A stretch of 64,000 nt of DNA from Psoroptes ovis (Eukaryota > Arthropoda > Arachnida > Sarcoptiformes > Psoroptidae): contig PQWQ01000008.1 of the NCBI GenBank assembly GCA_002943765.1, positions 1,488,001 through 1,552,000 on the forward strand. Direction: 5' to 3'. Made by a program: the position numbers and the translations under genes. The number at the start of each line of letters is the position of its first letter. Position 1 is the first letter of the stretch. Positions 1 to 12,300 of the stretch are shown piece after piece. The notes under the pieces are model-generated. The model saw nothing but the letters and a program-made list of their open reading frames with translations. It ran no database searches and had not been told where the DNA came from.

Positions 1-234
1 TATTTTGTATAATTTCTTCCAAATAATACTTTGTGAATGTTTTCAAAGTTTTCAAAATTTCTTCGGAAAACTTTGAAAAAAATTAATTTTAATTCAATTT
101 CAATCAATTTTGATCAATTTTAATCCAGTTTTAATTCAATTTTAATTCCAGTTTTAATTCAGTTTTGGTGCATCGTCAATTTCAATGTGAATTTAATTCA
201 GCTTAATTCGATTTCAATCAATCAAACATAAACA
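1..234 (+). promoter_or_regulatory. Leader / upstream region of the homeobox gene
   Basis: AT-rich stretch before the ATG at 235. Positions 88-215 are a degenerate run of AGTTTTAATTCAATTTTAATT-like units. No TATA box or initiator can be assigned with confidence. It is probably 5' UTR, because the repeat continues almost to the ATG. A similar run precedes the start codon of the gene at 47865. Confidence 0.4.
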
Positions 235-3200
235 ATGATTATCGATATGATAATTAATGATAATCGTAATGATAATTTCATCAAAAACAATGATAACAGC
301 GATAATATGAATAATACATTGTCTATGATTGATAGAAAAACAATGATCAGCAGTAATATTTCATCATCTTCAACGACAACAACAACATTACCAAACCTTT
401 CAATCACATCATCTGAACATTATTCAATTAATAATAATAATAATAATAATAATAATCAAAATATTCATCATTCATTATCATCACTAATGATGGGACATTT
501 GAATCAACATAATCAATCAATCATTGGTGGTAATCATCATCTGATCAATAATAGTAATCATCATTCATCAGCAGCATCCGTAGCAGCGATTCGACAATTT
601 TTTAATCCAACAAATCATTTATTATCGGCAGCAGCAGCAGCAGCAGCATCACAACAATCCACAAATACAATGATCGGTAATAATCTTTCATCTTTATCGC
701 ATCTTAGTAATGATGACACTAATCGTTTGAAACTGTTAATCGATGATAATCTAATCAATAATCGTCATATCAGCAATCGTGGTATCATCAATAGCGATCA
801 AGATAATAATTCAAATAATTCTGATCTTGATGTTGATGATAATGATGATGTCGACGCTGATGACGATAATGGTAGAAATAGTGTCGATGTTGTTGTTATG
901 AATGATGACAGCAACAAACGTCAACAACGATCATCATCATCAACTGCGACTATCGATTGTTTTGAACATTTGATCAACACAATGGATAATGATACACGTA
1001 AATCATCATTTTTCATCAATGATATACTCAAGAATTCGGCACCATCTTCAGCTGCTGCTGCCGCAGCAGCAGCTATGAAAACTGCTTCACCATCTTCAAA
1101 TGATATTGCGCTACGTGCAGCTGCAGCAGCCAATGCATACAATTTTTTTGCTGCGGCTGCTATCGCAGCCGCATCATCGAAAACATCGAATGATCTGTCG
1201 ACATCTACGGCAACAACAACCGCAGCGATGACCACATCGGCAACGACGACCACCGCTGCCGCTGCTGCTGCTGCACCATCGCCAACAATGGCGGCAAATT
1301 TTTTCAATCAAATCAATTTGCTTTCACAACATCATTCATCTTTGATGGCCACAATGCGTCCATCAACATTTCCGTCACATTTATCATCATCACTGCCACC
1401 ACCACCACCGCCGCCACCATTTCAGCCTCATCATCATCAATCTCTTCATCAATTTTCAATGGAACACATTCAAAATGCAGCAGCAGCGGCTGCCGCCGCT
1501 GCTGCCACAGCATCATCAAACAATAGTCAAATGACTGGCATCGATGATGATGATGATGTTGATGGTGGTGGTGGTGTTGGCGGCGATATTAGTGATGATA
1601 ACGATTGCATAGATAACGATGATGATTTGGATGATGATGTTTGTTCATCAAACGATGATAATAATAATGATAAAAATGATGGTAAGTAAATTCATTTCGA
1701 TAAATAACAAGCGCAGCAGGACACTTGAATTATCAGCAATCAACAGTCATTCATAAAAATAATTACATTTTTAATTGTTTCAAATGATTGATTGATTTGT
1801 TTGTTTGTTTGTTTGTTCTCAATTTGACAAATTGACAAATTCATACAGATGATTAACTATCACAATATAAACTATTGTATCCAAATAGATCATTATAATT
1901 ATTATATTGACACACGAACAAAGGTAAACAATCAAACAGGTAGATAAATAAACAAACAATTGATTGTTTTGTTTGTTTACTCATCATCATTCCTTCACAC
2001 ATTTATTTCAATCAAATTCAATCGATCAATCAAATCGACTAAAGTCAAAGTGTTACGTTGTATTCTTGCTCTATGTGTTTTTGACTTGTCAAAAATTTGT
2101 TTTTGACTTGTCATTATTCAAAGGTTTTTTTCATCTGAAAATTTTTCGAAAATTTCGCAAATCGCCTCGTGCGCACTTTCACAGGGTGTGTCAGTTCGAA
2201 AAATTTGCGAATTTTTTCCCCTGATAATTAGTCGATTAAGCTGCCGTTAATTACATTTAATTAATTACAATTTTTTTGAATAATGTGAACAATTTAAAGT
2301 TTTTTTTTTTTTTTTGTTTGTTTTCATTCATAGAAATAATGACAAAGAAAGTCATTGATTTTTTGCTTTTTTCAAAATTTAAATGAAACATTTGCATTAT
2401 TTAAATGATAATTTCAATGTATGAACTTTTATTTTAAAAAATATTTTGAATATCGATTAATTAATTAATTGCATTAATGGTATAATGCTTTGTTTGCCTA
2501 ATGAATAATCTCTGTATGAGTGTTATGTCACACAATGAATAACAATTGAAATTTTAAATAAGTGAAAACTCTTAAAATTTTGGCTGTCCGAAAAGTTCGT
2601 TCGGCTCAAATCAATGCCAAAAACTTTTGATTTATTCACTGAAAATTTGTTCAAAACTTTTCGGACAGCCTTATCTTTACATTTTCAAATATTGAAACAT
2701 TACCTTTGATTGTCCGAAAAGTTTTCAACGATTTTTGCTATAGACGTTTAGTTAAAAAATAATTGATAACTTTTCGGACACATTATGCAATTTTCGCCTG
2801 TGTTTATTTTGTATAAAATGATGTGCGATATATGCTTTTTGATGTATTAGGTTGTCCGCAAAATTTTTGCCAGTCATATCGTAGAAAATCATCGTAAAAT
2901 TGGCAAGAACTTTTCGGACAACCTAATATATTTTGATTGAATATATATATATTGGCGTATACAACGCCTGAATGTATGAATGCACTTATTCATTTATTGA
3001 AATACAACATTTGTGAATTATTATTATTGTCTATTTTTCCTTATTTATTTATTTATTCAAATATTTTCCACATCAAATAATGATAATTGATCACGCAATT
3101 TTGAAATATTTAAATTTTTTATTATCAAAAATTTAAAAATTTTGAAACAATAGCCTTATTCAAAAATAATATTTTTTTTTGTTTTTAATATCCGCTTTCA

Positions 3201-6200
3201 TTTCATTTCATTCATTTAATTTTTATTGTTATTGTTTTTTCCCATTGTTACTTTGTTTATGAATGATTCACAAAATTTTGTGATTATTTATTATTATTTG
3301 TACTCTAAATTATTACATCATCAATCTCTTTTCTATTTATTCAAATGTATTTATAATCGATCTGAATCTGAAGAGAGATAGAGAGAGGAAGGCAAATAGA
3401 GTACATATTTGTTTGATTGACATTTGTTTTGTTCTTCCTCTCCCCCTTTGAATCAAATGAATGAATTGTATTAGCTTAGAATTGTTGTTCTCGAAAATTT
3501 GAATAATCAGAAATTTTTCCTTGGCTGACATTCATATGAATGGCTTTGATTGAAAAATCAATCTTGAACCCGAGACCCCGAATGAGAATATCTTTTGTAA
3601 TAATCACGTGTGTGTGTTTGTGTATTGGTTGATTGTTGGGCGTTTAATAATAATTAATAACCAACAATTAATACTTTGTTTAATTACAATTATTTAATAT
3701 TTATGAATGATTGATTTATGAATGAATAATTAAAAGGTTAATTCATAATAATTCATTCGAAAAAAAATGGGCCATTCATAAATGAATGAATGAATGAATA
3801 ATAGTTTGAGTTTATAATTATCATTTTGCACGCATTATCTTTTGTTTATTTAGCTTTGTATGTTGTGGTTATGACATACAAAAATCTTTGAATTTAATCA
3901 ATGAATGACATTTGACATTCAAAAATATTTAAATTTTTGACAAAACAAAATCAAACAAACAAAACAATAATCATTGGACCGATCATTTGATTCATCTGCA
4001 AATCGATCGATTGATTGATTGATAATTGATTTTTAATTAATCAATCAATTGATCAATTGATCAATCAATTAATCAGGATTGATTATCGGAGTTATTAAAT
4101 CATATTTGGGAAGTACGTCCAGTTTGGATGTTGTCGCCAAAGGAGTTTGTTCATTGTGTAAATCGTTGTCGTTAATGTTTCAAACAATCGACCGACCGAC
4201 TAACCAACCAACTGACTGTTTTATTATCATTTTACAATCGAGATAATTGTGTCAATAATTAATTTTCAATTTTCAAGATTATATTTAATTATTAATCATT
4301 CTAAGAGAAAAAAAATCAAAGATTAAATCAATTATTATCATTATTATTTTTGCTTTCAAATAGCAAAAGCAATTTTGATTTGTCAATTTTCTATCACCTC
4401 ACCACAAAAAAAAGAAAAAAAAATCGATTATTTGTCAATTAAATTGATTTATCAATTGACAATCGATTGTTAAATCAATTGTTGAAAATGATTGAGTGAA
4501 AAAGATATTAGGTTGTCCGGAAAGTTTCTGTCGATTATATCGTAGAAAATTATTGAAAAATCGACAAAAACTTATCGGACAACCTAATATAAATTGTTTA
4601 CTAATCATCACTGTGATCATAATAATAATAATCAGTGATATATGTGTGTTTACTTCTATTTGAATTGGTTTCATTCAAACAAAAAAAAAAGAGCCAAACA
4701 AAACCAAACGATTTGGATAAGAGTCAATAGATCAACAATGAGAGAGAGAGAGAGAGAGATAACGACAATCAATTAATCTATGATTAAATTGAATCGAAAA
4801 TCGATTAAAAATCAATTAAATTTAAATTGATTTTTTTCCGTCTCGTCTTAGAAACAGGTAAAATCGATCAATTTGATCAAATTGATTGATTGATCAATCA
4901 ATTGATCAATCGATCGATCGATCGTTCAATTGATTGATTTCGCCATTTCTTCTTTGAAGACATTTGTTTGTTAGTTTGGTTCATTTAGGTTCATTATCTA
5001 TCTTTGAAAAGGTAAACATTAGATTTTGACAAAGGTTATCGAATTGCATTCATGCAAATCTTTTTACGAAAAAAGTAAAGGTGAGATCTTGAAAGTAAGC
5101 CAATTTACGTAAGCCACAAAGGTAAGCTGGCGCAAAAGAGAAATTTTGCTTTCATTTTCACCTTTTGATTAATTGAATCAATATTTAAATAATCGATTTG
5201 ATTTGATCAATCGATTGATTGATTAAATCAAAATTTAAAGATTTGCAAAAATCTTTCGAAATTTTTAAAATCTTTTAAATCATTATCACTTTTGTGTGTG
5301 TGTCTCTGTGCTGGTGATTATCATCGATGATGTCGGTCGACATCAAACACATGCATTTGGTACGAGTGTGATTTGTTTTATTAAGCGGATTTTTGAATGA
5401 TTTTTTTTTGTTTGTGATTTATGGCTGTTTCAAGTGTTTTATTCCTTGGAATTTTGATTAAACTAAATTAAATTTAATCCAATTAAATTAAATTTGATTC
5501 AATTTTGATTAAAATTTAAATCAAAATCAATGAAAAACAACGAATCAATAATTACGAAACGACGAAAAAAAATGATATTTTTGAATGATCCCGGCGTTTG
5601 TACGTTGTTTGTGAATTTTTCGAATTATTTAGGCTTTTCCGAATCCGCCAACTAATTTCATGTTGTTTTCTCTTCCCTTTTCCTCCTCCTTGACCGAAAA
5701 TGATCAGGGGCCAACCATGAATCGTCATCGACACCTGGAGCCACTACTCAAGGTGGTCAACATCAAGAATCATCAGGTCATCAACAACGATCATTTGCAT
5801 CGAATCATCATTCATTGAATCATCACCATCCGCATCATCATTCGAATCGTATCATACCTGAATTGAAAATGCAGAAGAAACAACGTAAAGCACGTACAGC
5901 GTTCACTGATCATCAACTACAGGTATGTTTTCAATGGTTAACCTTCACCGAGCAATAACCCTTTAACCTTTTTCATTTTTTTTTTTTTTTTTATTTATTC
6001 AATAACCTCAAATAGACCCTTGAAAAAAGTTTCGAGCGGCAAAAATATTTATCTGTTCAAGATCGTATGGAATTGGCTGCGAAATTAAATCTATCCGATA
6101 CACAAGTGAAAACTTGGTATCAAAATCGAAGGTTAGTACTTGGTGTTTTTGTTTTGTTTATGACAGATTTTAGCCTTCAAAATTGATGAAAATATTGTCA

Positions 6201-8980
6201 GTACCTTCATCATCATCATAACAAGCCTTGCTAACCATTGAAGGTTAAGCCATAAATCTTAGCATTACAGAGATTTGCACCCAATCGATAATGATCGCTG
6301 TTAATCTCGAATTAGCATCGAAGATAATCTGTTTATTGTCAATCAATCTATTGACCGATTCAATCAAATTTAATTTGACCATAAATTCAATTGATTGAAT
6401 ACAGATTTTCATCTGTATTTGATTGAATATGAATTTGATGATCATCATCAATTTCTGATGATAATAATTCTGATGATAATTTGATGATTATGACGACCAT
6501 TTGAGATGTTTGATGGGTGAACCGACAAACAAGTATAACCTTTGAAGAAATCTTTTTGATGACCTTCATCGTTGATGATGATGACTATCTTTTGTAAATT
6601 TTCTGGTCTAAAAAAATGATTTTTTCAATCGAATGCTTTGATGATTGGTGAACAATGATGATAATTATGGCCATATAGTGGCCATTCATCGAATATGTAA
6701 CCAATTTAAATCATTTGGATTTGATTTGAGAAAAATTAATGTTTCAAAGACTGAAAAAAAATTGACCTGAATATTCATTGATCAATCGATTGATTGATTG
6801 ATTGATCGATCAGTCGATGAATTTATTCAACCGAATAAATCAGAGAAAATTATTTCATTATGTGTCCAACAAGGGCTATACATAGGCATTGGTAATTTTT
6901 TTTTTCAAAGGTTCATTTGTGAGTTGATGTGAGGTTAGACATTATGTATCTGTTGAATATTGATTGATGAAGTAATTTACAAATTATCGTCTACAAATGA
7001 TGGTTATGGTCATGATAGTGATGATTTGATAATGATTAAAATTAGTGTTTAAATGATGTTTAAGGTGTAAATACCTGATGATGTACCTTCATGTAAGGTA
7101 GCAACCTTTTGCAGCGATCAATGTGGTTATACATTGTTTGAATTTAGCTGTTTGTATATGCGCGAAGAGATCGGGTACTATGAATCTGCATAAACCCTGT
7201 TCATGTGTGTAAGAGATTTTATGAGATTTATAAAGTTATATTCTTCAAAAGGTTATACCTTATGATGTGTATAAGGTGAATGATTAATGATCAAAAAAAT
7301 AAACAAAATTCAATCAAGTTGAACCAAGTGATTGTTGTTGTTTGATGATGACCATTCTTTGATCATCAAACAATCAAAGATCGGTCATCATCATCATTAC
7401 TCATGGGTCATTCGTAAATTATGTTTGGTTCATTGTTGTTAATGATGATGATTTGTCGGCCATTGTCAGTCAGTGAATGAATATTTAGTCACTAGTCAAT
7501 GGTCATTCACACATCAACGATAATCACTTGACAAGTGATGATAATTGTTTATTTATTTGTTTCGATGTTTGATTTGTTTGATTTGATGATTTGCTACAAC
7601 TATGATTGACTTGTCAATTATCGTTGGCGCCAGTCAAATCAAATCTTTAATTGAAATTTTCTTTGAAATTTTTTTTCGACTGAATCAAACCAAAACAAAT
7701 CAAAATTAATTGTGTAATTTCACCTTGTTTTTCCATTGATTGATTCAACAATCAACAGAACCAAATGGAAACGTCAAACGGCCGTAGGCTTAGAACTGCT
7801 TGCCGAAGCTGGAAATTATGCGGCCGTACAACGAATGTTGCAAACATCACCATATTGGTTATCACAATATGGTAATGTAGCGACGGCTGCATTGGCAGCC
7901 GCTGCGGCTGTCAATCCACAATTATCATCATCATCATCAGCGACGGCCCCGAACACCAATATCAATGGCCAAGCACTTGGACCATCAGCAGCAGCCACAT
8001 CTACAGCAACTGGGGCAGCATCCGCAGCGCCATCTCTGGCCACTTCGACAGCATCATCAAGTTTACCATCGACCATACCATCGGCGGCGACAACAGCTAC
8101 ACCATTCGATATTTATTATCGACAAGCGGCTGCTGTTTTACAGCAAAAACATGCTAGTCAACAACAACAACAATCATCGTTAGGTAATGGTGGCCATCAC
8201 CATCAGCATCCGCAGCATTCCAATGGTTCCAATCCATCGCCTATTTCATCATCGACATCGATATCACCACCGCCTGGGCTGCCGATACCATCGATACCAC
8301 CACCATCATCGTCATCTACATCATTATCATTAAACACTAATCAACCGGTTATCACATCGACCGCATCCACATCAACATCTTCTGCAACTCTTTATTCACC
8401 ATCATCGGCCATCACCGCTACAACAAACGCAAACCTTCTGATGAATCGTTTTAATCCGTACATCGGCGGGACATTGAGTCTTGATCATCCACCACATCAT
8501 CAGTATCAGCCGCCACATCCATTCGCCTCGAATCTATTAATGTCCAAATCATCATATATCACCAATAATGATGATCATAACAATGGTTCCACGGTCAGTA
8601 ACGAATTTGATGCAATCAAATCAAACAGCAATTCCAATAAATCACCATCACAGCAACAACGACCATTATCATCAACATCGACTACGATAGCTAGGCCACG
8701 GTCCCGATCTAGATCTCGATCCCGATCGTCATCATCATCATCCTCCTCCTCTTCGATATCATCGATATTATCACCAATTCATACCAACAGCGCCACCAAT
8801 AACAATAACAAAGATGAAGAATTGACATCATCAGATGATAATGGTGGTGATGTCCATGTAAATGATGATAATAAACGATTAATTAAAAAGAAATTAATTA
8901 ATTCAAATAAACATCGAATATTATCGCCAACATCCTCTTCATCCGCATCCTCCTCCTCATCACCGATTGTAACCAATTAA
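235..8980 (+). CDS. BARHL: BarH/BARHL-class homeobox transcription factor
   Basis: Four exons: 235-1681, 5708-5922, 6016-6131 and 7759-8980. The phases match at every GT-AG junction and the total is 3000 nt (999 aa). The homeodomain is at residues about 541-600. It is split by introns after residue 554 (homeodomain 14/15) and inside the codon for Arg593 (homeodomain 53). Helix 3 reads QVKTWYQNRR, with Thr at homeodomain position 47 and Tyr at 49, the Bar-class signature; Asn51 is present. The sequence then runs on into TAVGLELLAEAGNYAA, the conserved Bar extension. An eh1/FIL-type repression motif (FFINDIL, residues 259-265) lies in exon 1, as in the family. Known family role: nuclear DNA-binding regulator of neural and sensory cell fate. 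The protein is far longer than typical Bar proteins because exons 1 and 4 are filled with Ala, Asn, Asp, Ser and Gln/His runs. Residues such as QDRMELAAKLNL look closer to BARHL than to fly B-H1. The identification is secure; the exact start is the first ATG and is less so. Confidence 0.95.
2582..2670. mobile_element. Mariner-type MITE, divergent copy
   Basis: Ends read GGCTGTCCGAAAAGTT and AACTTTTCGGACAGCC, a 16 bp perfect inverted repeat; the interior is diverged. The outer TTA/TAA and the TA flanks are lost or mutated. Confidence 0.7.
2711..2780. mobile_element. Mariner-type MITE, eroded copy
   Basis: TGTCCGAAAAGTT at the left and AACTTTTCGGACA at the right form a 13 bp perfect inverted repeat. 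The terminal TTAGGT ends are not recognisable. Confidence 0.6.
2847..2926. mobile_element. Mariner-type MITE, TA-flanked
   Basis: TTAGGTTGTCCGC at the left and CGGACAACCTAA at the right, 80 bp, flanked on both sides by TA (2845-2846, 2927-2928). The interior contains CATATCGTAGAAAATCATCG, related to the copies at 4508 and 50224. Confidence 0.85.
4005..4080. repeat. TTGATCAATTGATCAA palindromic low-complexity tract
   Basis: Overlapping repeats of ATTGATCAATTGAT and TTAATTAATCAATC. The tract is self-complementary and could form hairpins. A second tract of the same kind is at 4862-4936. Both lie in intron 1 of the homeobox gene. Confidence 0.7.
4508..4587. mobile_element. Mariner-type MITE, TA-flanked
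   Basis: An 80 bp near-perfect palindrome, TTAGGTTGTCCGGAAAG to ATCGGACAACCTAA, flanked by TA on both sides. The core TTATATCGTAGAAAATTATTG is almost identical to the copy at 50224. Confidence 0.88.
4740..4759. repeat. (GA)n microsatellite
   Basis: About ten uninterrupted GA dinucleotides inside intron 1 of the homeobox gene. Confidence 0.9.
6132..7758 (+). other. Intron 3 of the homeobox gene
   Basis: A 1.6 kb intron splitting the homeobox inside the Arg53 codon (AG|A). It contains AT-rich low-complexity DNA, TGATGATGA runs, and copies of the AAGGTTATACC motif (6533-6543 inverted, 7247-7262). No coding exon is seen. Confidence 0.8.
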
Positions 8981-9350
8981 ATCGCTTCAATTACCAAGCT
9001 GACCTTTGGTCAATCTGATTACGCATGCTTCTTTTGGCATCGCTGCGCAATCAATTAATACGCACAAATAATACGTTAATCCATTCAAATCCATACAAAT
9101 TGTAAATAAACTGATTGATAATAATGCTTTCCAATTACATACACAAAGTAAACACAAATCAAACACAGACACGACATCTATGAATGTTTTATTCGTTTCA
9201 TTTCCGAAAAATATTTGATTCGATTCAATTACCCCTTTCTCATTGTTCATGTTTAAGCCTTTGCGCATAGCTCGGGTAAAGCTATGGAGCTTTTTTAGAG
9301 CATGCAAAGACTCCATCATCATCAATCAATCATTCGATTATCGATTTGTT
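8981..9350 (+). other. 3' UTR / polyadenylation region of the homeobox gene
   Basis: Follows the TAA stop at 8978-8980. An AATAAA hexamer lies at 9105-9110, 125 bp past the stop, and is a plausible polyadenylation signal. No coding potential is seen. Confidence 0.45.
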
Positions 9351-12300
9351 TGTAAACCATCCTTGAAGCCAAAATATCTTATAGAATTTCAATACTTTCG
9401 AAACATTTGAATTGATTAATCCAATAATTATTTATTTAATTTTTAATTAATTTTCAATGAATAAATTATCATTTAAAATTGAATTGATTATCGATAATTT
9501 GAATTGATTGGAGACTTGACTTGATGGTGTTACAGTTTCAAATAGACTATTTCGACGCATCTCACTGTCAAGGGTTGATATGGATGCTTGTCACTCTGAG
9601 TCAACCAGGCCAATTCATATGTCTAATCATAGAAAATCATAGAAATCAATGACTGATATGTTTGAGTCAATATACGATTGATTAGCATTGTTTTTGGGCA
9701 ATGAATTTAATATATGAAGGCATGTGTTAATTCACTGTCATTTCTCAAAAAGTCAATATTAAATGTTATTTATTAAAACGATCCGTGATTATTATTATTA
9801 TTTTTTGATTGATTTTTGATTTTAATAAGTTCAATTTTTGAATCAACAAAATCAATATTTACATCGTAAACAATTGAATCATTGTGTCCCCAGAAAAAAA
9901 AACAAAACAAAAACAAAACAAAACCTTGAGTCAAAACAATCAATGATCAAACCATTAATTATATTCAAAAATTGATTATTTGTAATTATCAGCTGATTTC
10001 AACAACATGATGATGATAATTCATTACTTTTCACAAAGATAATTCGATGATAATGATGATGTTTTAATTAAAAGTGAAAATAATCAATGACCATTGATTG
10101 ATTATTGATCATCATTTGAGTCATTGAATTCAGCTTTCGAATCAGCAAATCGAAATGAAAATCGACAAATTGCGCGGCCAAATCTTTGATGGCCGAACCA
10201 TCTCAATCATCAAAAATCTTCGAAGAAAATTGAAATTTCAAGCTATAACCATCGACAAAGGTGAGAAGATCGACAATGATTGATCGGTTCGTATGTTATT
10301 TTGCAATTTTTTCAATTTTCCAATCAATTTAATGATAGGATTTACGAACCTGTTACTTTTACACGTTTTTTTTTTTTTTTTTTTTTTTGTTCAAAACGTG
10401 TAAATTAAAAATCTTTGTAATTCTGTAATTAAAGTGTTAGCTTGCGCGGCGTGTTTTTTGATTGAAATTTTCTTTGATTTTTCCTGAATTGTGTCAAAAT
10501 TAATCAAAATTTTTCGGTCAAGCAAATCATTTGCGTAGATCAATCATGCTCAAAGGCTTTGTTTCATGAGGGTCTTGGGCTCTCATTTCTGAAGTTTTTC
10601 CCTAAAATTTCCACGAGGGTCGTTTTTCGCGTAAGGGGTTTCCTAAAGGTTTTCAAGGGTCTATTATCTTGTCCATGAATGACAACCACCTCAAAAGAAA
10701 AGGCTAAAGTCTGGTAGCCAAATGATGATCGAAGAGGTCAACGAAAAAGACCACACGGCGTGACTAGCAACACCCATTCGATTTTTTTTTCAGAGGTTTT
10801 TTTTCGAGAAAAAAACTGATTTCACAAATGTTTTCAAGGCCCATGACTGGTTAGGGTCCTGGACCTTGTAGCTTGAGCCTTGGACTTTATACCTGAACCG
10901 ATTACTAATTCGGTGCTCAGGTTGATTACTTTTTGAGAGATAATTTAGTTCATTTCCGATTAATGATTCATCGATCAATGATTGATCATTTGATTCATTC
11001 GACTTTCGACATCATGATAACCCTTCTGTGAAAAACTTTTCCAAACACATTGGAAGATCGCGACATAACCTTTAACCCTAACAGCTAGAACCTTCTCGGC
11101 AAAACCCTTACACCGAATACCTTCACACCAATCAAAAATCAGTGAACCATCACAGCCACAAATTAACATCTTGACCATTACTACCGAAAATAACAAATTC
11201 ATGGCTAATAATCAAGTTCAATGTCATCGAACTTGATCAATCATTGACCATATTTTGATCAATGATCATAATCGATTATTTTCGAAAATGAAAAAATTTA
11301 AATCCAATTATCTTCTTAATATCATTGACCAGCATTCAGCCGTTCGACCATTCCTGACCATCCACCGATTCTCACATAAAAGGTTTCCATGTTAAGCGCG
11401 AGGAAATCTTTGATTATCTTCATCTTCTTCGAATAAAATCAATCGAAAATTATTGGTTATCATCTTGGTAGCCCCCTTAACCCCCGATTAGCCTCTTCAC
11501 ATCATTAAATGAAAAAAAAATACCGCAAATCATTCGAATTATTGAATATATGAATGGTCAATTATCATCCACATGTTTAGTTTTATGTGAATCGAAAAAA
11601 TTTAAATCGAATTTATGAGATTTTCCATCTTGAAATGCAATTACACCATTATCATTATCATCATTCGATGGGTAATTTGTAGCAGCAACTGCTACTGGTC
11701 ATTACTTATATTATTATCAAAATGTAGCCATTCACAAATAATCATTACACTGAAATAATTTAAATTTGAAATGGGGCGTGTTTGTGCGAGCTCGATTGGC
11801 GCCAACCAAACCAAACATCAATCAATTGTCTTCAGTTTTTTCTCGACGAGAAAAAAATGATTTTTGATAAAATGACAATTTTTACCATCATTTACTTTTG
11901 TACGTCATTTGTGTATGCATATCAATGCCCGACATTTATACTTGCGTTTACCTGCTCTGTTCATTTATTCATATATACACTGATTCCATTGCGTGCATCC
12001 ATTTATGGATGGATGTATTTGTTAATCCTTGTATGTGTATATCAACTGTGAATTTACAAATTATCATTTATATTTATTCATAATTGTATATATGAATGAT
12101 ACACCTTCCGTGCACACACATTGACTAACACGCCCCATTAATAATATATGTCTGAATAATATCATTTCTTATTGCATCTAAACATAAATGTATAGCCTTT
12201 TGAAACTTTGAAAATGAAAATGGCAAAAAAAAATTATCATTAAAAATAGTATCATTTTCTTTTCATCATGAGTATATACACCTCTAACTACCTTTGGTAC

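Larger units (their letters stand above)
1682..5707 (+). other. Intron 1 of the homeobox gene
   Basis: A 4.0 kb intron (donor GGTAAGTAA, acceptor TGATCAG). It contains four miniature inverted-repeat elements (2582-2670, 2711-2780, 2847-2926, 4508-4587), a GA microsatellite near 4740, and dense TTGATCAA/CAATTGAT low-complexity palindromes at 4005-4080 and 4862-4936. I see no coding exon in it. Confidence 0.8.

Noticed and set aside
921..1307. 128 aa minus-strand frame opposite homeobox exon 1
   Set aside because: It is the antisense reading of Ala/Thr codon runs; the plus strand is the proven coding strand by splice phase and downstream homeodomain.
4005..4080. TTGATCAATTGATCAA tracts as autoregulatory Bar binding sites
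   Set aside because: CAATTA/TAATTG-like cores are ubiquitous in DNA this AT-rich, so the match carries no weight without binding data.
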